Positions 6,734-11,942 of a stretch of 11,942 bases of DNA are shown here, in pieces. The DNA lies in NCBI GenBank assembly GCA_023228295.1, contig JALOBP010000090.1, positions 1-11,942 on the forward strand, read 5' to 3'. Source of the stretch: Methanoregula sp. (lineage in GTDB: Archaea; Halobacteriota; Methanomicrobia; Methanomicrobiales; Methanospirillaceae). Position 1 is the first letter of the stretch. Every line of letters begins with the position of its first letter. The position numbers and the translations under genes were made by a program. Below the pieces are notes generated by a model. The model was not told the DNA's origin. It ran no database searches and was given only the letters and a program-made list of their open reading frames with translations.

Positions 6734-7071
6734 AAGGGCATCTCCGGTCCACAGGTGGGCAGATTGCCGGTCAATAGATTAGTACGATAATTGAAGCCGT
6801 CGCGGGGCGCCTTTCGGAACGGCGTCTCGAGCGTGCAGAGGCGAGCCCTGTGAGCATCAGAATTTTCTGATGATTTTAATAGTGGGAAAACCTGTTGCCT
6901 TAAGCCGTAACCGACAGTATGTATCCATCAGGAAAATGGCCATCCTGCTTGCACATTCAAAGAATCCCCCTGGATTCCCTCTATCAAAGCCAGCTTTCGC
7001 TCAACGCGTGAGATACCAAAAGAGATTAGCTGGAGGATTTACCTCCATTTTCAGATTTAATCGCTGCCTTT
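6734..7071. other. Gene-free stretch with hairpins, possible RNA gene
   Basis: I find no credible protein gene here. The first half is GC-rich and foldable: GCCGT (6796-6800) pairs with ACGGC (6819-6823), CTCG (6826-6829) with CGAG (6842-6845), and CATCAGA (6855-6861) with TCTGATG (6866-6872), the last followed by ATTTT. With the hairpins at 6585-6613 and 6670-6694, this could be a structured RNA ending near 6876 on the plus strand. I do not see the conserved cores of RNase P RNA, SRP RNA or tRNA. The second half (6877-7030) shows nothing I can name. Confidence 0.3.
7031..7047 (-). terminator. Hairpin after the phosphoesterase gene
   Basis: TGGAGG (7031-7036) and CCTCCA (7042-7047) form a 6-bp stem with a 5-base loop, 25 bases beyond the stop codon of the minus-strand phosphoesterase. 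Only a short T-stretch (TCTTTT) follows on that strand, so termination strength is uncertain. Confidence 0.4.
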
Positions 7072-7713
7072 CTAAATGGTCAGCAGTTCAACCTTGATAT
7101 CCCTGGCTTCGTTACCAAAGTGGAGCATCGCACCATACCCATCCATTGCCGGACCGGGGTTGATGACCTTGACACCGTCAATGTCCATCACGCCGCGCTG
7201 GTCGTGGATGTGGGCGCAGCAGACAATGTCGAAAGCACCCATGTGCTTTCGGATGCTCTGGCTGCCCACGTGCTCGCCGTTGGCCTTGTCAAGGGTCTCG
7301 AACGGGGGAGCGTGGCAAAGGAGGATGTTGTGCATACTCTTTTCCATCTTTTTCATCGCGCTGTTCATCACGTCATCTATCTGCTTATCGGTTAACTCGA
7401 ACGGGGTGTTGAAGGGGGTAGGATTCGACCCGCCGACACCAACGATGGTCATTTTGCCAAGGTTCATGTGATGCCCGTGCATGCACACGGCATCAGAATG
7501 TTCGAGCACCTCAAGGATCTCACGCGGGTCGCAGTTACCGGGCACTGCAAAACACGGCACATCGATGCGTGAAAGCACGTCATCGACCGCGTCAACTGGA
7601 CCCATATTCGTAATATCACCTGCAATAAATACCGCTTCCGGATTCAATTCCAGAAATGAATCAATTTTACCGAATTGACCATGGAGATCTGCTAACAAGA
7701 GCACATCCGTCAT
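7072..7713 (-). CDS. Calcineurin-like metallophosphoesterase
   Basis: The 213-residue protein carries the dimetal phosphoesterase motifs in order: DLH (D9, H11), GD (32-33), GNCD (59-62), the metal His in CHAPP (H134), and AHIH (167-170), which stands where GHxH is usual, with Ala for the first Gly. It has no signal peptide or membrane segment, so it acts in the cytoplasm. Its substrate, such as a cyclic nucleotide, a nucleotide or another phosphodiester, cannot be read from the sequence. Its ATG overlaps the stop of the radical SAM gene as ATGA and has no ribosome-binding site of its own, so the two are translated together. Confidence 0.9.
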   Translation of the reverse strand: MTDVLLLADLHGQFGKIDSFLELNPEAVFIAGDITNMGPVDAVDDVLSRIDVPCFAVPGNCDPREILEVLEHSDAVCMHGHHMNLGKMTIVGVGGSNPTPFNTPFELTDKQIDDVMNSAMKKMEKSMHNILLCHAPPFETLDKANGEHVGSQSIRKHMGAFDIVCCAHIHDQRGVMDIDGVKVINPGPAMDGYGAMLHFGNEARDIKVELLTI

Positions 7714-8828
7714 GGTATATCATTTGAAGGATGTCGTAAAAACCTTATCTCAGGGTCGGTCCATGAACCGGTCAACTTTCCCGTCAGAGCGAGGTTGCCG
7801 CAGATTTTTTCCGTTTCCGGAAGCAGGCGACGCGCGGGAAGATCTGCCAGGGGAGTCCCGGGCAACGATATGAACCGGTGGACGTGGACAGTCCCCCTCC
7901 GGGCGACGGTACGGATGAGCTCGAGTGTTTTCCGCTGGTCGTGGTCAGACTCAAACGGGATTCCGACAATGAAATCCACGACCGGCTCAAACGAAAAATC
8001 ATGGCAATGATCGAGTGCAGAGAGGACATCGGCAACCGTATGCCCCCGGCCAAGGCGGGTAAGGACTGCATCGCTGCCGGACTGTGCCCCGAAGTGGAGT
8101 TTGGTATTTGAGCAGTACCGGTCCACGAGCGATAATGATTCCGGGCAGACAAACTCCGGCCGGACTTCGCTCGGGAACGTACCCAGGAAGATTTGGTTGC
8201 GGCATGCTTTGAGGAGCCGTTCAACCTTCTCCCACCTTGGGTGAATCCCGTCTGACCCATAGGCAAAGGCATTGGGTGAGACAAAACGGGCCTGCTCATG
8301 GCGGTTTGCATACCGGGCAATGGCATCGACAGAACGATGCCGCATGCAGTGCCCGAAGATCCGGGGGGTCTGGCAGTACCCGCAGGAGAATGGACAGCCC
8401 CGGGAGATCTCTACATATCCTTTCATATCAGAAAATGCCGGATATGCATCCAGCCGTACAGAAGTATCCGCAGGCTGGTACCATCCGCCTGTCATCACGC
8501 CGGGAATTTTACCGTCCCCGCCATTCCGGATATCCAGGAGAAGCCGGGGAAGGGTGAACTCCCCTTCACCGACAATGACATAATCCGTATATTCTGCAAC
8601 ATTCTGTGGGCAGGCGGTTGCATGCGGGCCTCCTGCAATGGTCAGGCAGTCGGCAGCCGCAATTTCGGTACGATACCGGGCTGCGTTTAACGAATTGAGA
8701 CTGTAACAGGTGATATCATCGACAGACGTGTCAACCGGGTTGAGTGTGAAATTCTCTTTTTCGCAGGCAGCATAGAGTACTGCGTACGAGTTCCGCGCTG
8801 CATGGATGTGCCGCCAGTTCACCTGCAT
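7710..8828 (-). CDS. Radical SAM protein with B12-binding-like N-terminal domain (MJ_1487-type)
   Basis: The 372-residue protein has an N-terminal Rossmann-like half (about 1-120) of the cobalamin-binding type, with AGGPHAT (65-71) and VIVGEGE (84-90). A radical SAM barrel follows, with the [4Fe-4S] cluster motif CPFSCGYC (C145, C149, C152). The later segments (LHFGAQSGSDAVL, VVDFIVGIPFE, HRFISLPGTPL) fit the radical SAM/methylthiotransferase-like fold. The classical DxHxxG cobalamin ligand motif is not visible, so B12 binding is doubtful. The closest family I recall is the archaeal 'B12-binding domain/radical SAM domain protein, MJ_1487 family', whose reaction is unknown to me. The coupled phosphoesterase downstream suggests a shared pathway with a phosphorylated intermediate, but this is inference. 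Confidence 0.85.
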   Translation of the reverse strand: MQVNWRHIHAARNSYAVLYAACEKENFTLNPVDTSVDDITCYSLNSLNAARYRTEIAAADCLTIAGGPHATACPQNVAEYTDYVIVGEGEFTLPRLLLDIRNGGDGKIPGVMTGGWYQPADTSVRLDAYPAFSDMKGYVEISRGCPFSCGYCQTPRIFGHCMRHRSVDAIARYANRHEQARFVSPNAFAYGSDGIHPRWEKVERLLKACRNQIFLGTFPSEVRPEFVCPESLSLVDRYCSNTKLHFGAQSGSDAVLTRLGRGHTVADVLSALDHCHDFSFEPVVDFIVGIPFESDHDQRKTLELIRTVARRGTVHVHRFISLPGTPLADLPARRLLPETEKICGNLALTGKLTGSWTDPEIRFLRHPSNDIP

Positions 8829-8854
8829 GATTGGACTTACGTAGGATCGTGAGG

Positions 8855-8863
8855 AAAAAAGAA
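8855..8863 (-). terminator. Short T-tract after the small lipoprotein gene
   Basis: On the minus strand CTTCTTTTTTCC lies about 15 bases after the lipoprotein stop codon. It may end that transcript before the radical SAM gene. The gap between the genes is only 49 bases, so read-through into an operon is also possible. Confidence 0.35.
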
Positions 8864-8877
8864 GTTTGTATCTACAA

Positions 8878-9342
8878 TTATCCCCGTGTGCGGTAGGGGC
8901 TCATGACATCATTGGTCTTCATATTATCGCCGTTGTCAAAGGTGATGTAGACAACCACGCGGTCGGATTGTTTTGTCCCTTCGATTTCTGCCATGTCTCC
9001 CTTCTTGGTGCCGATGGTCGCAGTCCGGACCTGGCCGTCAGCGCGGTATACGGTAACATCGATCTTCTTCACATGGATCTGGCCCATCCCGCCCTGGAAG
9101 ATGACCGGGATGTTGCCAAGATAGTCCTTTTCGTTGATATCGACAGTTACTGTGTTCTGGCTTGGAAGTACCTCTGTCGGGGAGGGTTCAAGATTATCCG
9201 ATGCCGGTACCGTTGAACCTGTGTTTCCGCCAGTGGTAGCAGGGCTGGTCGTTCCGGACGATCCTGAGCTATCCGTGCATCCGGTAAAAGCAACTGCGAT
9301 ACAGACAAGAAATACGAGAGCGCAAAAGGATCTTGATTGCAT
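8878..9342 (-). CDS. Small secreted lipoprotein, unknown function
   Basis: The 154-residue product has a signal with the lipobox AFTGC (Cys22), then a Ser/Gly/Thr-rich tether to about residue 62. A compact, mostly beta-type domain (about 63-145: NTVTVDINEKDYLGNIPVIF, then VKKIDVTVYRADGQV and DRVVVYITFDNGD) follows. It shares the segment GCTDSS after the lipobox with the larger IPT/TIG lipoprotein in this window. It is probably anchored on the outer face of the membrane. I do not recognise the domain. The ATG at 9342 lies 25 bases after a TATA-like box with no ribosome-binding site, which points to a leaderless transcript. Confidence 0.8.
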   Translation of the reverse strand: MQSRSFCALVFLVCIAVAFTGCTDSSGSSGTTSPATTGGNTGSTVPASDNLEPSPTEVLPSQNTVTVDINEKDYLGNIPVIFQGGMGQIHVKKIDVTVYRADGQVRTATIGTKKGDMAEIEGTKQSDRVVVYITFDNGDNMKTNDVMSPYRTRG

Positions 9343-9363
9343 ACAGGAAAAATGCGAGCCCGG

Positions 9364-9371
9364 GTTATTTG
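9364..9371 (-). promoter_or_regulatory. TATA-like box for the small lipoprotein
   Basis: On the minus strand this reads CAAATAAC and is centred about 25 bases upstream of the ATG at 9342. A transcript from it would begin at or next to the start codon. Confidence 0.45.
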
Positions 9372-9384
9372 AGTATTGTGATCG

Positions 9385-9396
9385 AAAAATAAAAAA
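9385..9396 (-). terminator. T-rich terminator of the aconitase-X swivel gene
   Basis: Seven bases after the stop codon, the minus strand reads TTTTTTATTTTT, a strong archaeal-type termination tract. Confidence 0.6.
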
Positions 9397-9402
9397 GCTG
9401 GA

Positions 9403-9810
9403 TCAGGCTGTATCGAATTCAACTTCGCCAAGATCGCCATTCACGGTAACGCGGGTACCGTCTTTAAGCTCTGCAAGCGGAATATCAATCCGGTCCACCA
9501 TGGGGATCTCCCCGATGATTGCGCCCGTAGCAATGATTGGTTCCGCCTCGGCATTGATGATGGCAGCAGGTGCAAGCCCGTTGCGGCTCAATGCATAAAG
9601 GACATAGGAACCAACTGTCGATCCCTTCCCGTATGGGAATGCCAGCACCGTTCCCGCGATGCACTTCCCGTTCAGCGGGTGGCCGTTCTCAACAATAATA
9701 CCGGACTCCGGGTCCACTCCCGACAGAAACGAGATGGGTGCGGGGCTGACGAGGAGCGGCCCGCATCCTTTTCCCCGTGAAATACCTCTTCCTTTGTATA
9801 GCAAAATCAC
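9403..9810 (-). CDS. Aconitase X swivel domain protein (DUF126), phosphomevalonate dehydratase small subunit
   Basis: The 135-residue protein matches the aconitase-X small-subunit family over its full length: KGRGISRGKGCGPLLVS near the start, SGVDPESGIIVENGHPLNGK (30-49) and AFPYGKGSTVGSYVLY (57-72). Together with the large DUF521 subunit it forms the dehydratase that turns 5-phosphomevalonate into trans-anhydromevalonate phosphate in the archaeal mevalonate pathway to isoprenoids for membrane lipids. The large subunit is not in this window, although the two are often adjacent. The start is a GTG (9810-9808), with a TATA-like TTATATC about 26-30 bases upstream and almost no leader. The gene diverges from PAN. 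Confidence 0.9.
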   Translation of the reverse strand: MILLYKGRGISRGKGCGPLLVSPAPISFLSGVDPESGIIVENGHPLNGKCIAGTVLAFPYGKGSTVGSYVLYALSRNGLAPAAIINAEAEPIIATGAIIGEIPMVDRIDIPLAELKDGTRVTVNGDLGEVEFDTA

Positions 9811-9848
9811 ACCACATAAATGGTTGAAGGTGAAGATATAAGATTAAT
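9811..9848. promoter_or_regulatory. Compact divergent promoter of the aconitase-X subunit and PAN
   Basis: Only 38 bases separate the two starts. On the minus strand, TTATAT (centred near 9840) fits a start at about 9814 for the dehydratase subunit. On the plus strand, CATAAATGG (centred near 9819) fits a start near 9845 for PAN. A GGTGA at 9829-9833 is 15 bases from the PAN ATG, which is too far for a usual ribosome-binding site, so PAN may be close to leaderless. The two core promoters interleave and may compete. Confidence 0.45.
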
Positions 9849-11015
9849 ATGGAAGAGACTGCCGTCAATAATACAGCATCTTCAACGGAGCTCAAATACC
9901 AGATTCAGGTCAACGAGCTCGAAGCAGCCATGCTTGACCTGAAGGTGAAGGTTGACGATCTCGCCAAAGAGAACGGGCAGCTCAAGCGGGAGAACAACCA
10001 GCTCAAGCGCATGCCGCTCTTTGTTGCAGTTATTGTCGATATCCTTGAGAATGGCGAGATCTATCTCCGCCAACAGGGCAACAACCAGGAATACTTAACC
10101 CATGCCCCCGAGGACCTACGGCCGCTCTTAAAGCCGGGAGCAAAAGTGGCGGTCAACAACGCCCTCTCGATTGTCAAGGTCATCGGTAACATATATGATT
10201 CCCGCGTCCGCGTCATGGAGCTGGTATCCGACCCGAACGATATGCCAAGCTATGCCGAAATCGGAGGTCTTGTCGACGTCATACGGGATGTACGCGAAGC
10301 GGTTGAATTCCCGTTGACAAAACCAAAGATGTATGCAGATATTGGTGTGGAACCCCCCAAGGGAGTCCTGCTCTACGGAGCCCCGGGTACCGGTAAGACA
10401 CTTATTGCAAAAGCTGTTGCTCATGAGGCAAAAGCCAATTTCATCCGCATGTCGGGAAGCGAACTCGTGCACAAGTTCATCGGGGAAGGGGCTGGCCTGG
10501 TCCGGGAACTCTTCCAGCTCGCACGCGAGCGTGCACCTGCCATCATCTTCATTGATGAGATAGATGCGGTAGGAAGCACGCGGACAAACGATGGTACTTC
10601 CGGCAGTGCGGAGGTCCAGCGGACACTCATGCAGCTCCTCGCTGAGATGGACGGATTTGACAACCGTGGCGATGTACGGATCATGGCAGCTACCAACCGG
10701 GCCGACATGCTCGATCCCGCACTCCTGCGCCCCGGCCGGTTCGACCGGCTTATTGAGATTCCGCTCCCCGACAAGGATGCCCGGCTCCAGATCCTGAAGA
10801 TCCATTCCCGTAAGATGCACCTTGCCGATATCGATCTTGAATCAATTGCCAGCTCGGCCGAGAACTCGACCGGCGCAGAACTCGAGTCGATCTGCCGTGA
10901 GGCCGGAATGATGGCAATCCGCCGCGAGGCAAACCACGTAGAGATGATCGACTTCTCTGCAGCGGTACGAAAGGTCAAGAACGAACCCGGGACCGAGAAC
11001 CGTATGTACACGTGA
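9849..11015 (+). CDS. pan: Proteasome-activating nucleotidase (PAN), AAA+ ATPase
   Basis: The 388-residue protein has the complete PAN layout: an N-terminal coiled coil (about 15-54, LKVKVDDLAKENGQLKREN), an OB domain (about 55-130), and an AAA+ module with Walker A GAPGTGKT (177-184), pore loop FIG (210-212), Walker B IIFIDEID (232-239) and arginine fingers in LLRPGRFDR (R294, R297). The C-terminus ends in MYT, a hydrophobic-Tyr-X (HbYX) tail that docks on the 20S proteasome and opens its gate. It unfolds cytoplasmic proteins and feeds them to the 20S core by ATP hydrolysis. Nothing key is missing. An unrecognised gene follows 49 bases later on the same strand. Confidence 0.97.
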   Translation: MEETAVNNTASSTELKYQIQVNELEAAMLDLKVKVDDLAKENGQLKRENNQLKRMPLFVAVIVDILENGEIYLRQQGNNQEYLTHAPEDLRPLLKPGAKVAVNNALSIVKVIGNIYDSRVRVMELVSDPNDMPSYAEIGGLVDVIRDVREAVEFPLTKPKMYADIGVEPPKGVLLYGAPGTGKTLIAKAVAHEAKANFIRMSGSELVHKFIGEGAGLVRELFQLARERAPAIIFIDEIDAVGSTRTNDGTSGSAEVQRTLMQLLAEMDGFDNRGDVRIMAATNRADMLDPALLRPGRFDRLIEIPLPDKDARLQILKIHSRKMHLADIDLESIASSAENSTGAELESICREAGMMAIRREANHVEMIDFSAAVRKVKNEPGTENRMYT

Positions 11016-11064
11016 TGCCTGTAAACAATCTGCACATCATGTACTCCATATTCAGGAGAGCGGA

Positions 11065-11538
11065 ATGAATATACTCCTGATTCAGCGGGAAGGAACCGAT
11101 CTCCACCATACCCTTTTCTCATCGGAGACAAGCCGGCTGGTACTTCGGTTTTACCACCCGAAAAGGAGGCTCTGCGGGGTTTCCATTACCTGCTCGACCC
11201 TCAGCAGTGCACTCTCGCTCGTTGGCGAGCTCCGCTGGTACATCCGGCGTTATGTCAGGGAACCCCTATTTGAACTGGAACCGGGCATCTACTTCACCCA
11301 CCAGCTGGCGCAGGACGTCTATTACGAGCGGACAGCAGTTCTCGGGCCCGGCTGGCAGTACCGGAAACTCTACGGGTTTAAGGACGGGCACGTTGCAAGC
11401 TCAGTCCCCATGACTCCGGGATCGACGCTTGGCGAATACCACCAGGAATATATTGGCGTGGATAAGACCATCGAGATCTGGTGTACGCAGGACGAAGTAG
11501 AAGAAGGCGAACTTATACAGGGCGTGGAAGATGGTTAA
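11065..11538 (+). CDS. Unknown 157-residue protein downstream of PAN
   Basis: The frame starts at an ATG with a clear ribosome-binding site (GGAG at 11055-11058, 6 bases before the start). The product has no signal peptide or membrane helix. It is rich in aromatic and basic residues in the first two thirds (LVLRFYHPKRRLCG, ELRWYIRRYV, QDVYYER, GWQYRKLYGF) and acidic at the end (DEVEEGELIQGVEDG), and its fold looks mixed alpha/beta. I do not recognise a family. The spacing to PAN (49 bases, no terminator between) allows co-transcription, so a link to proteasomal degradation is possible but unproven. Confidence 0.75.
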   Translation: MNILLIQREGTDLHHTLFSSETSRLVLRFYHPKRRLCGVSITCSTLSSALSLVGELRWYIRRYVREPLFELEPGIYFTHQLAQDVYYERTAVLGPGWQYRKLYGFKDGHVASSVPMTPGSTLGEYHQEYIGVDKTIEIWCTQDEVEEGELIQGVEDG

Positions 11539-11548
11539 CGCCCTCTGA

Positions 11549-11565
11549 ACTGACCGTCGATCAGT
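11549..11565 (+). terminator. Hairpin after the unknown gene behind PAN
   Basis: ACTGA (11549-11553) pairs with TCAGT (11561-11565), with two more pairs inside after one mismatch, and GGTTTTCC follows. It sits 10 bases after the stop codon and between convergent genes. The T-run is weak. Confidence 0.35.
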
Positions 11566-11611
11566 GGTTTTCCATCCATTTCCCACAATAATTGAATATT
11601 CAGAATAATCC

Positions 11612-11629
11612 GCGGGTCAGAGATCCCGC
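11612..11629 (-). terminator. Hairpin at the end of the 39-residue gene
   Basis: GCGGG (11612-11616) and CCCGC (11625-11629) form a 5-bp GC stem around the stop codon of the minus-strand membrane peptide gene. An A/T-rich stretch follows downstream on the minus strand (GGATTATTCTGAATATTC). It is a possible 3' end structure. Confidence 0.3.
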
Positions 11630-11736
11630 AGGATAACGCTGACAACAAGCATGACTGCTATCAGGACAAGTACGGGGAGCCTCTCGACAGCCCGGATAAT
11701 GAGCGAGATATCATCCATTGCATGTGCAATAGCCAT
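11617..11736 (-). CDS. Single-pass membrane microprotein, 39 residues
   Basis: I place the start at the ATG at 11736 because a GGGAG ribosome-binding site lies about 10 bases upstream, inside the end of the preceding small gene. The longer in-frame extension up to 11853 would be basic, low-quality sequence that overlaps that gene. The product has a short amphipathic head (AHAMDDISLIIRAVER), a membrane helix (about 19-36, LPVLVLIAVMLVVSVIL) and a charged end (RDL). It follows the 48-codon gene with one base between them. Its size and form recall small accessory subunits of membrane complexes, but I cannot name a partner. Confidence 0.6.
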   Translation of the reverse strand: MAIAHAMDDISLIIRAVERLPVLVLIAVMLVVSVILRDL

Positions 11737-11737
11737 A

Positions 11738-11884
11738 TTACCGGCTCCCTTTGAATTCCCTGGTACCTGAAAGGACATTGTGGAGGATACGGTCGAGTGT
11801 CTCCTGCTGTTCTGGTGTCGGCGGGTATTGCCGGTCACACTTGGTTTTTTCAATTTGACGGATGACGTCCCCGATATTGGTCAT
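11738..11884 (-). CDS. Small soluble protein, 48 residues, first gene of a microprotein pair
   Basis: The frame runs from an ATG at 11884 to a TAA at 11740-11738. The product (starting MTNIGDVIRQIEKTKCDRQY) is charged and looks helical, with PPTPEQQETLDRIL in its middle, a single Cys at 16 and a basic end (REFKGSR). It has no membrane segment. The stop is one base from the start of the membrane microprotein, and the ribosome-binding site of that gene lies within this one, which is tight operon packing. A TATA box and an inverted repeat lie upstream. I do not recognise the family. Confidence 0.6.
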   Translation of the reverse strand: MTNIGDVIRQIEKTKCDRQYPPTPEQQETLDRILHNVLSGTREFKGSR

Positions 11885-11895
11885 GTGAACTTATC

Positions 11896-11942
11896 CTGTA
11901 TCTTACTGTGAATACAGAATGGACGCGATTGGGATATATAAA
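11896..11942 (-). promoter_or_regulatory. Promoter and operator-like inverted repeat of the microprotein pair
   Basis: At the window edge the minus strand reads TTTATATATCCC (11942-11931), a strong archaeal TATA box. Transcription would start near 11912. Over that point lies an inverted repeat, CTGTAT (11896-11901) and ATACAG (11912-11917), with 10 bases between the arms and 22 in total. This fits a binding site for a dimeric repressor that blocks initiation, or an RNA hairpin at the 5' end of the leader. Confidence 0.5.

Noticed and set aside
6855..6905. Possible C/D box guide RNA (CTGATGA at 6868-6874 resembles a C box)
   Set aside because: No D' or D box (CTGA) at the right distance downstream, and the motif is better explained as one arm of a hairpin.
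6870..7097. Plus-strand frame of 75 codons in the gap before the phosphoesterase
   Set aside because: No ribosome-binding site, no domain, and it runs into the convergent gene. The start lies in a hairpin.
10421..11131. Long minus-strand frame of 236 codons
   Set aside because: Antisense to the AAA+ module of PAN; Ser/Arg-rich product without motifs.
11065..11538. Reading the gene after PAN as a known PAN/proteasome assembly factor
   Set aside because: No recognised motif supports this; only position does. It is therefore left as unknown.
1..11942. CRISPR array, insertion sequence, integrase, tRNA or rRNA gene
   Set aside because: No regularly spaced repeats, transposase or integrase motifs, T-loop sequences or rRNA segments were seen on either strand.

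Overview
The window looks like chromosomal DNA of a methanogenic archaeon, most likely of the order Methanomicrobiales (Methanoregula-like). The domain assignment is firm: it carries a proteasome-activating nucleotidase (PAN), Pelota, an aconitase-X swivel subunit of the archaeal mevalonate pathway and an archaeal long-type FKBP, and its promoters are TATA-like boxes about 25 bases ahead of starts, with poly-T terminators. The order-level placement is an inference from gene content, moderate GC and the style of the Ser/Thr-rich lipoproteins.

Left part (1-3250): a truncated minus-strand gene with a Lys-rich N-terminus diverges from a two-gene plus-strand operon. That operon encodes RqcH (Rqc2/NEMF family) and Pelota, joined by an ATGA stop/start overlap. 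Both act on stalled ribosomes: Pelota promotes splitting of the stalled ribosome, and RqcH acts on the large subunit that still carries nascent chain and peptidyl-tRNA.

Middle part (3250-7070): this is looser DNA. It holds a minus-strand IPT/TIG-domain lipoprotein, a decayed membrane-anchored protein gene on the minus strand (about 4743-5062), a minus-strand FKBP prolyl isomerase diverging from a plus-strand CYTH/CyaB protein, and a roughly 525-base stretch without an obvious large gene. That stretch contains a 57-codon minus-strand ORF with a good ribosome binding site, plus several hairpins.

Right part (7072-9810, all minus strand): a radical SAM protein is translationally coupled to a metallophosphoesterase. 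They are preceded by a second small lipoprotein and by the small (swivel) subunit of phosphomevalonate dehydratase (aconitase X).

End (9811-11942): PAN diverges from the aconitase-X subunit across only 38 bases and is followed by an unrecognised 157-residue gene. Convergent to these is a tandem pair of very small genes of 48 and 39 codons, the second a single-pass membrane peptide. They sit behind a TATA box and an inverted repeat that looks like an operator.

There are no tRNA or rRNA genes, CRISPR arrays, insertion sequences or integrases. I see no clear new multi-gene system. The candidates that most deserve a second look are the microprotein pair, the unknown gene behind PAN, the small ORF with structured DNA at 6560-6876, and the RqcH/Pelota operon with a Glu in place of the usual catalytic-site Asp.
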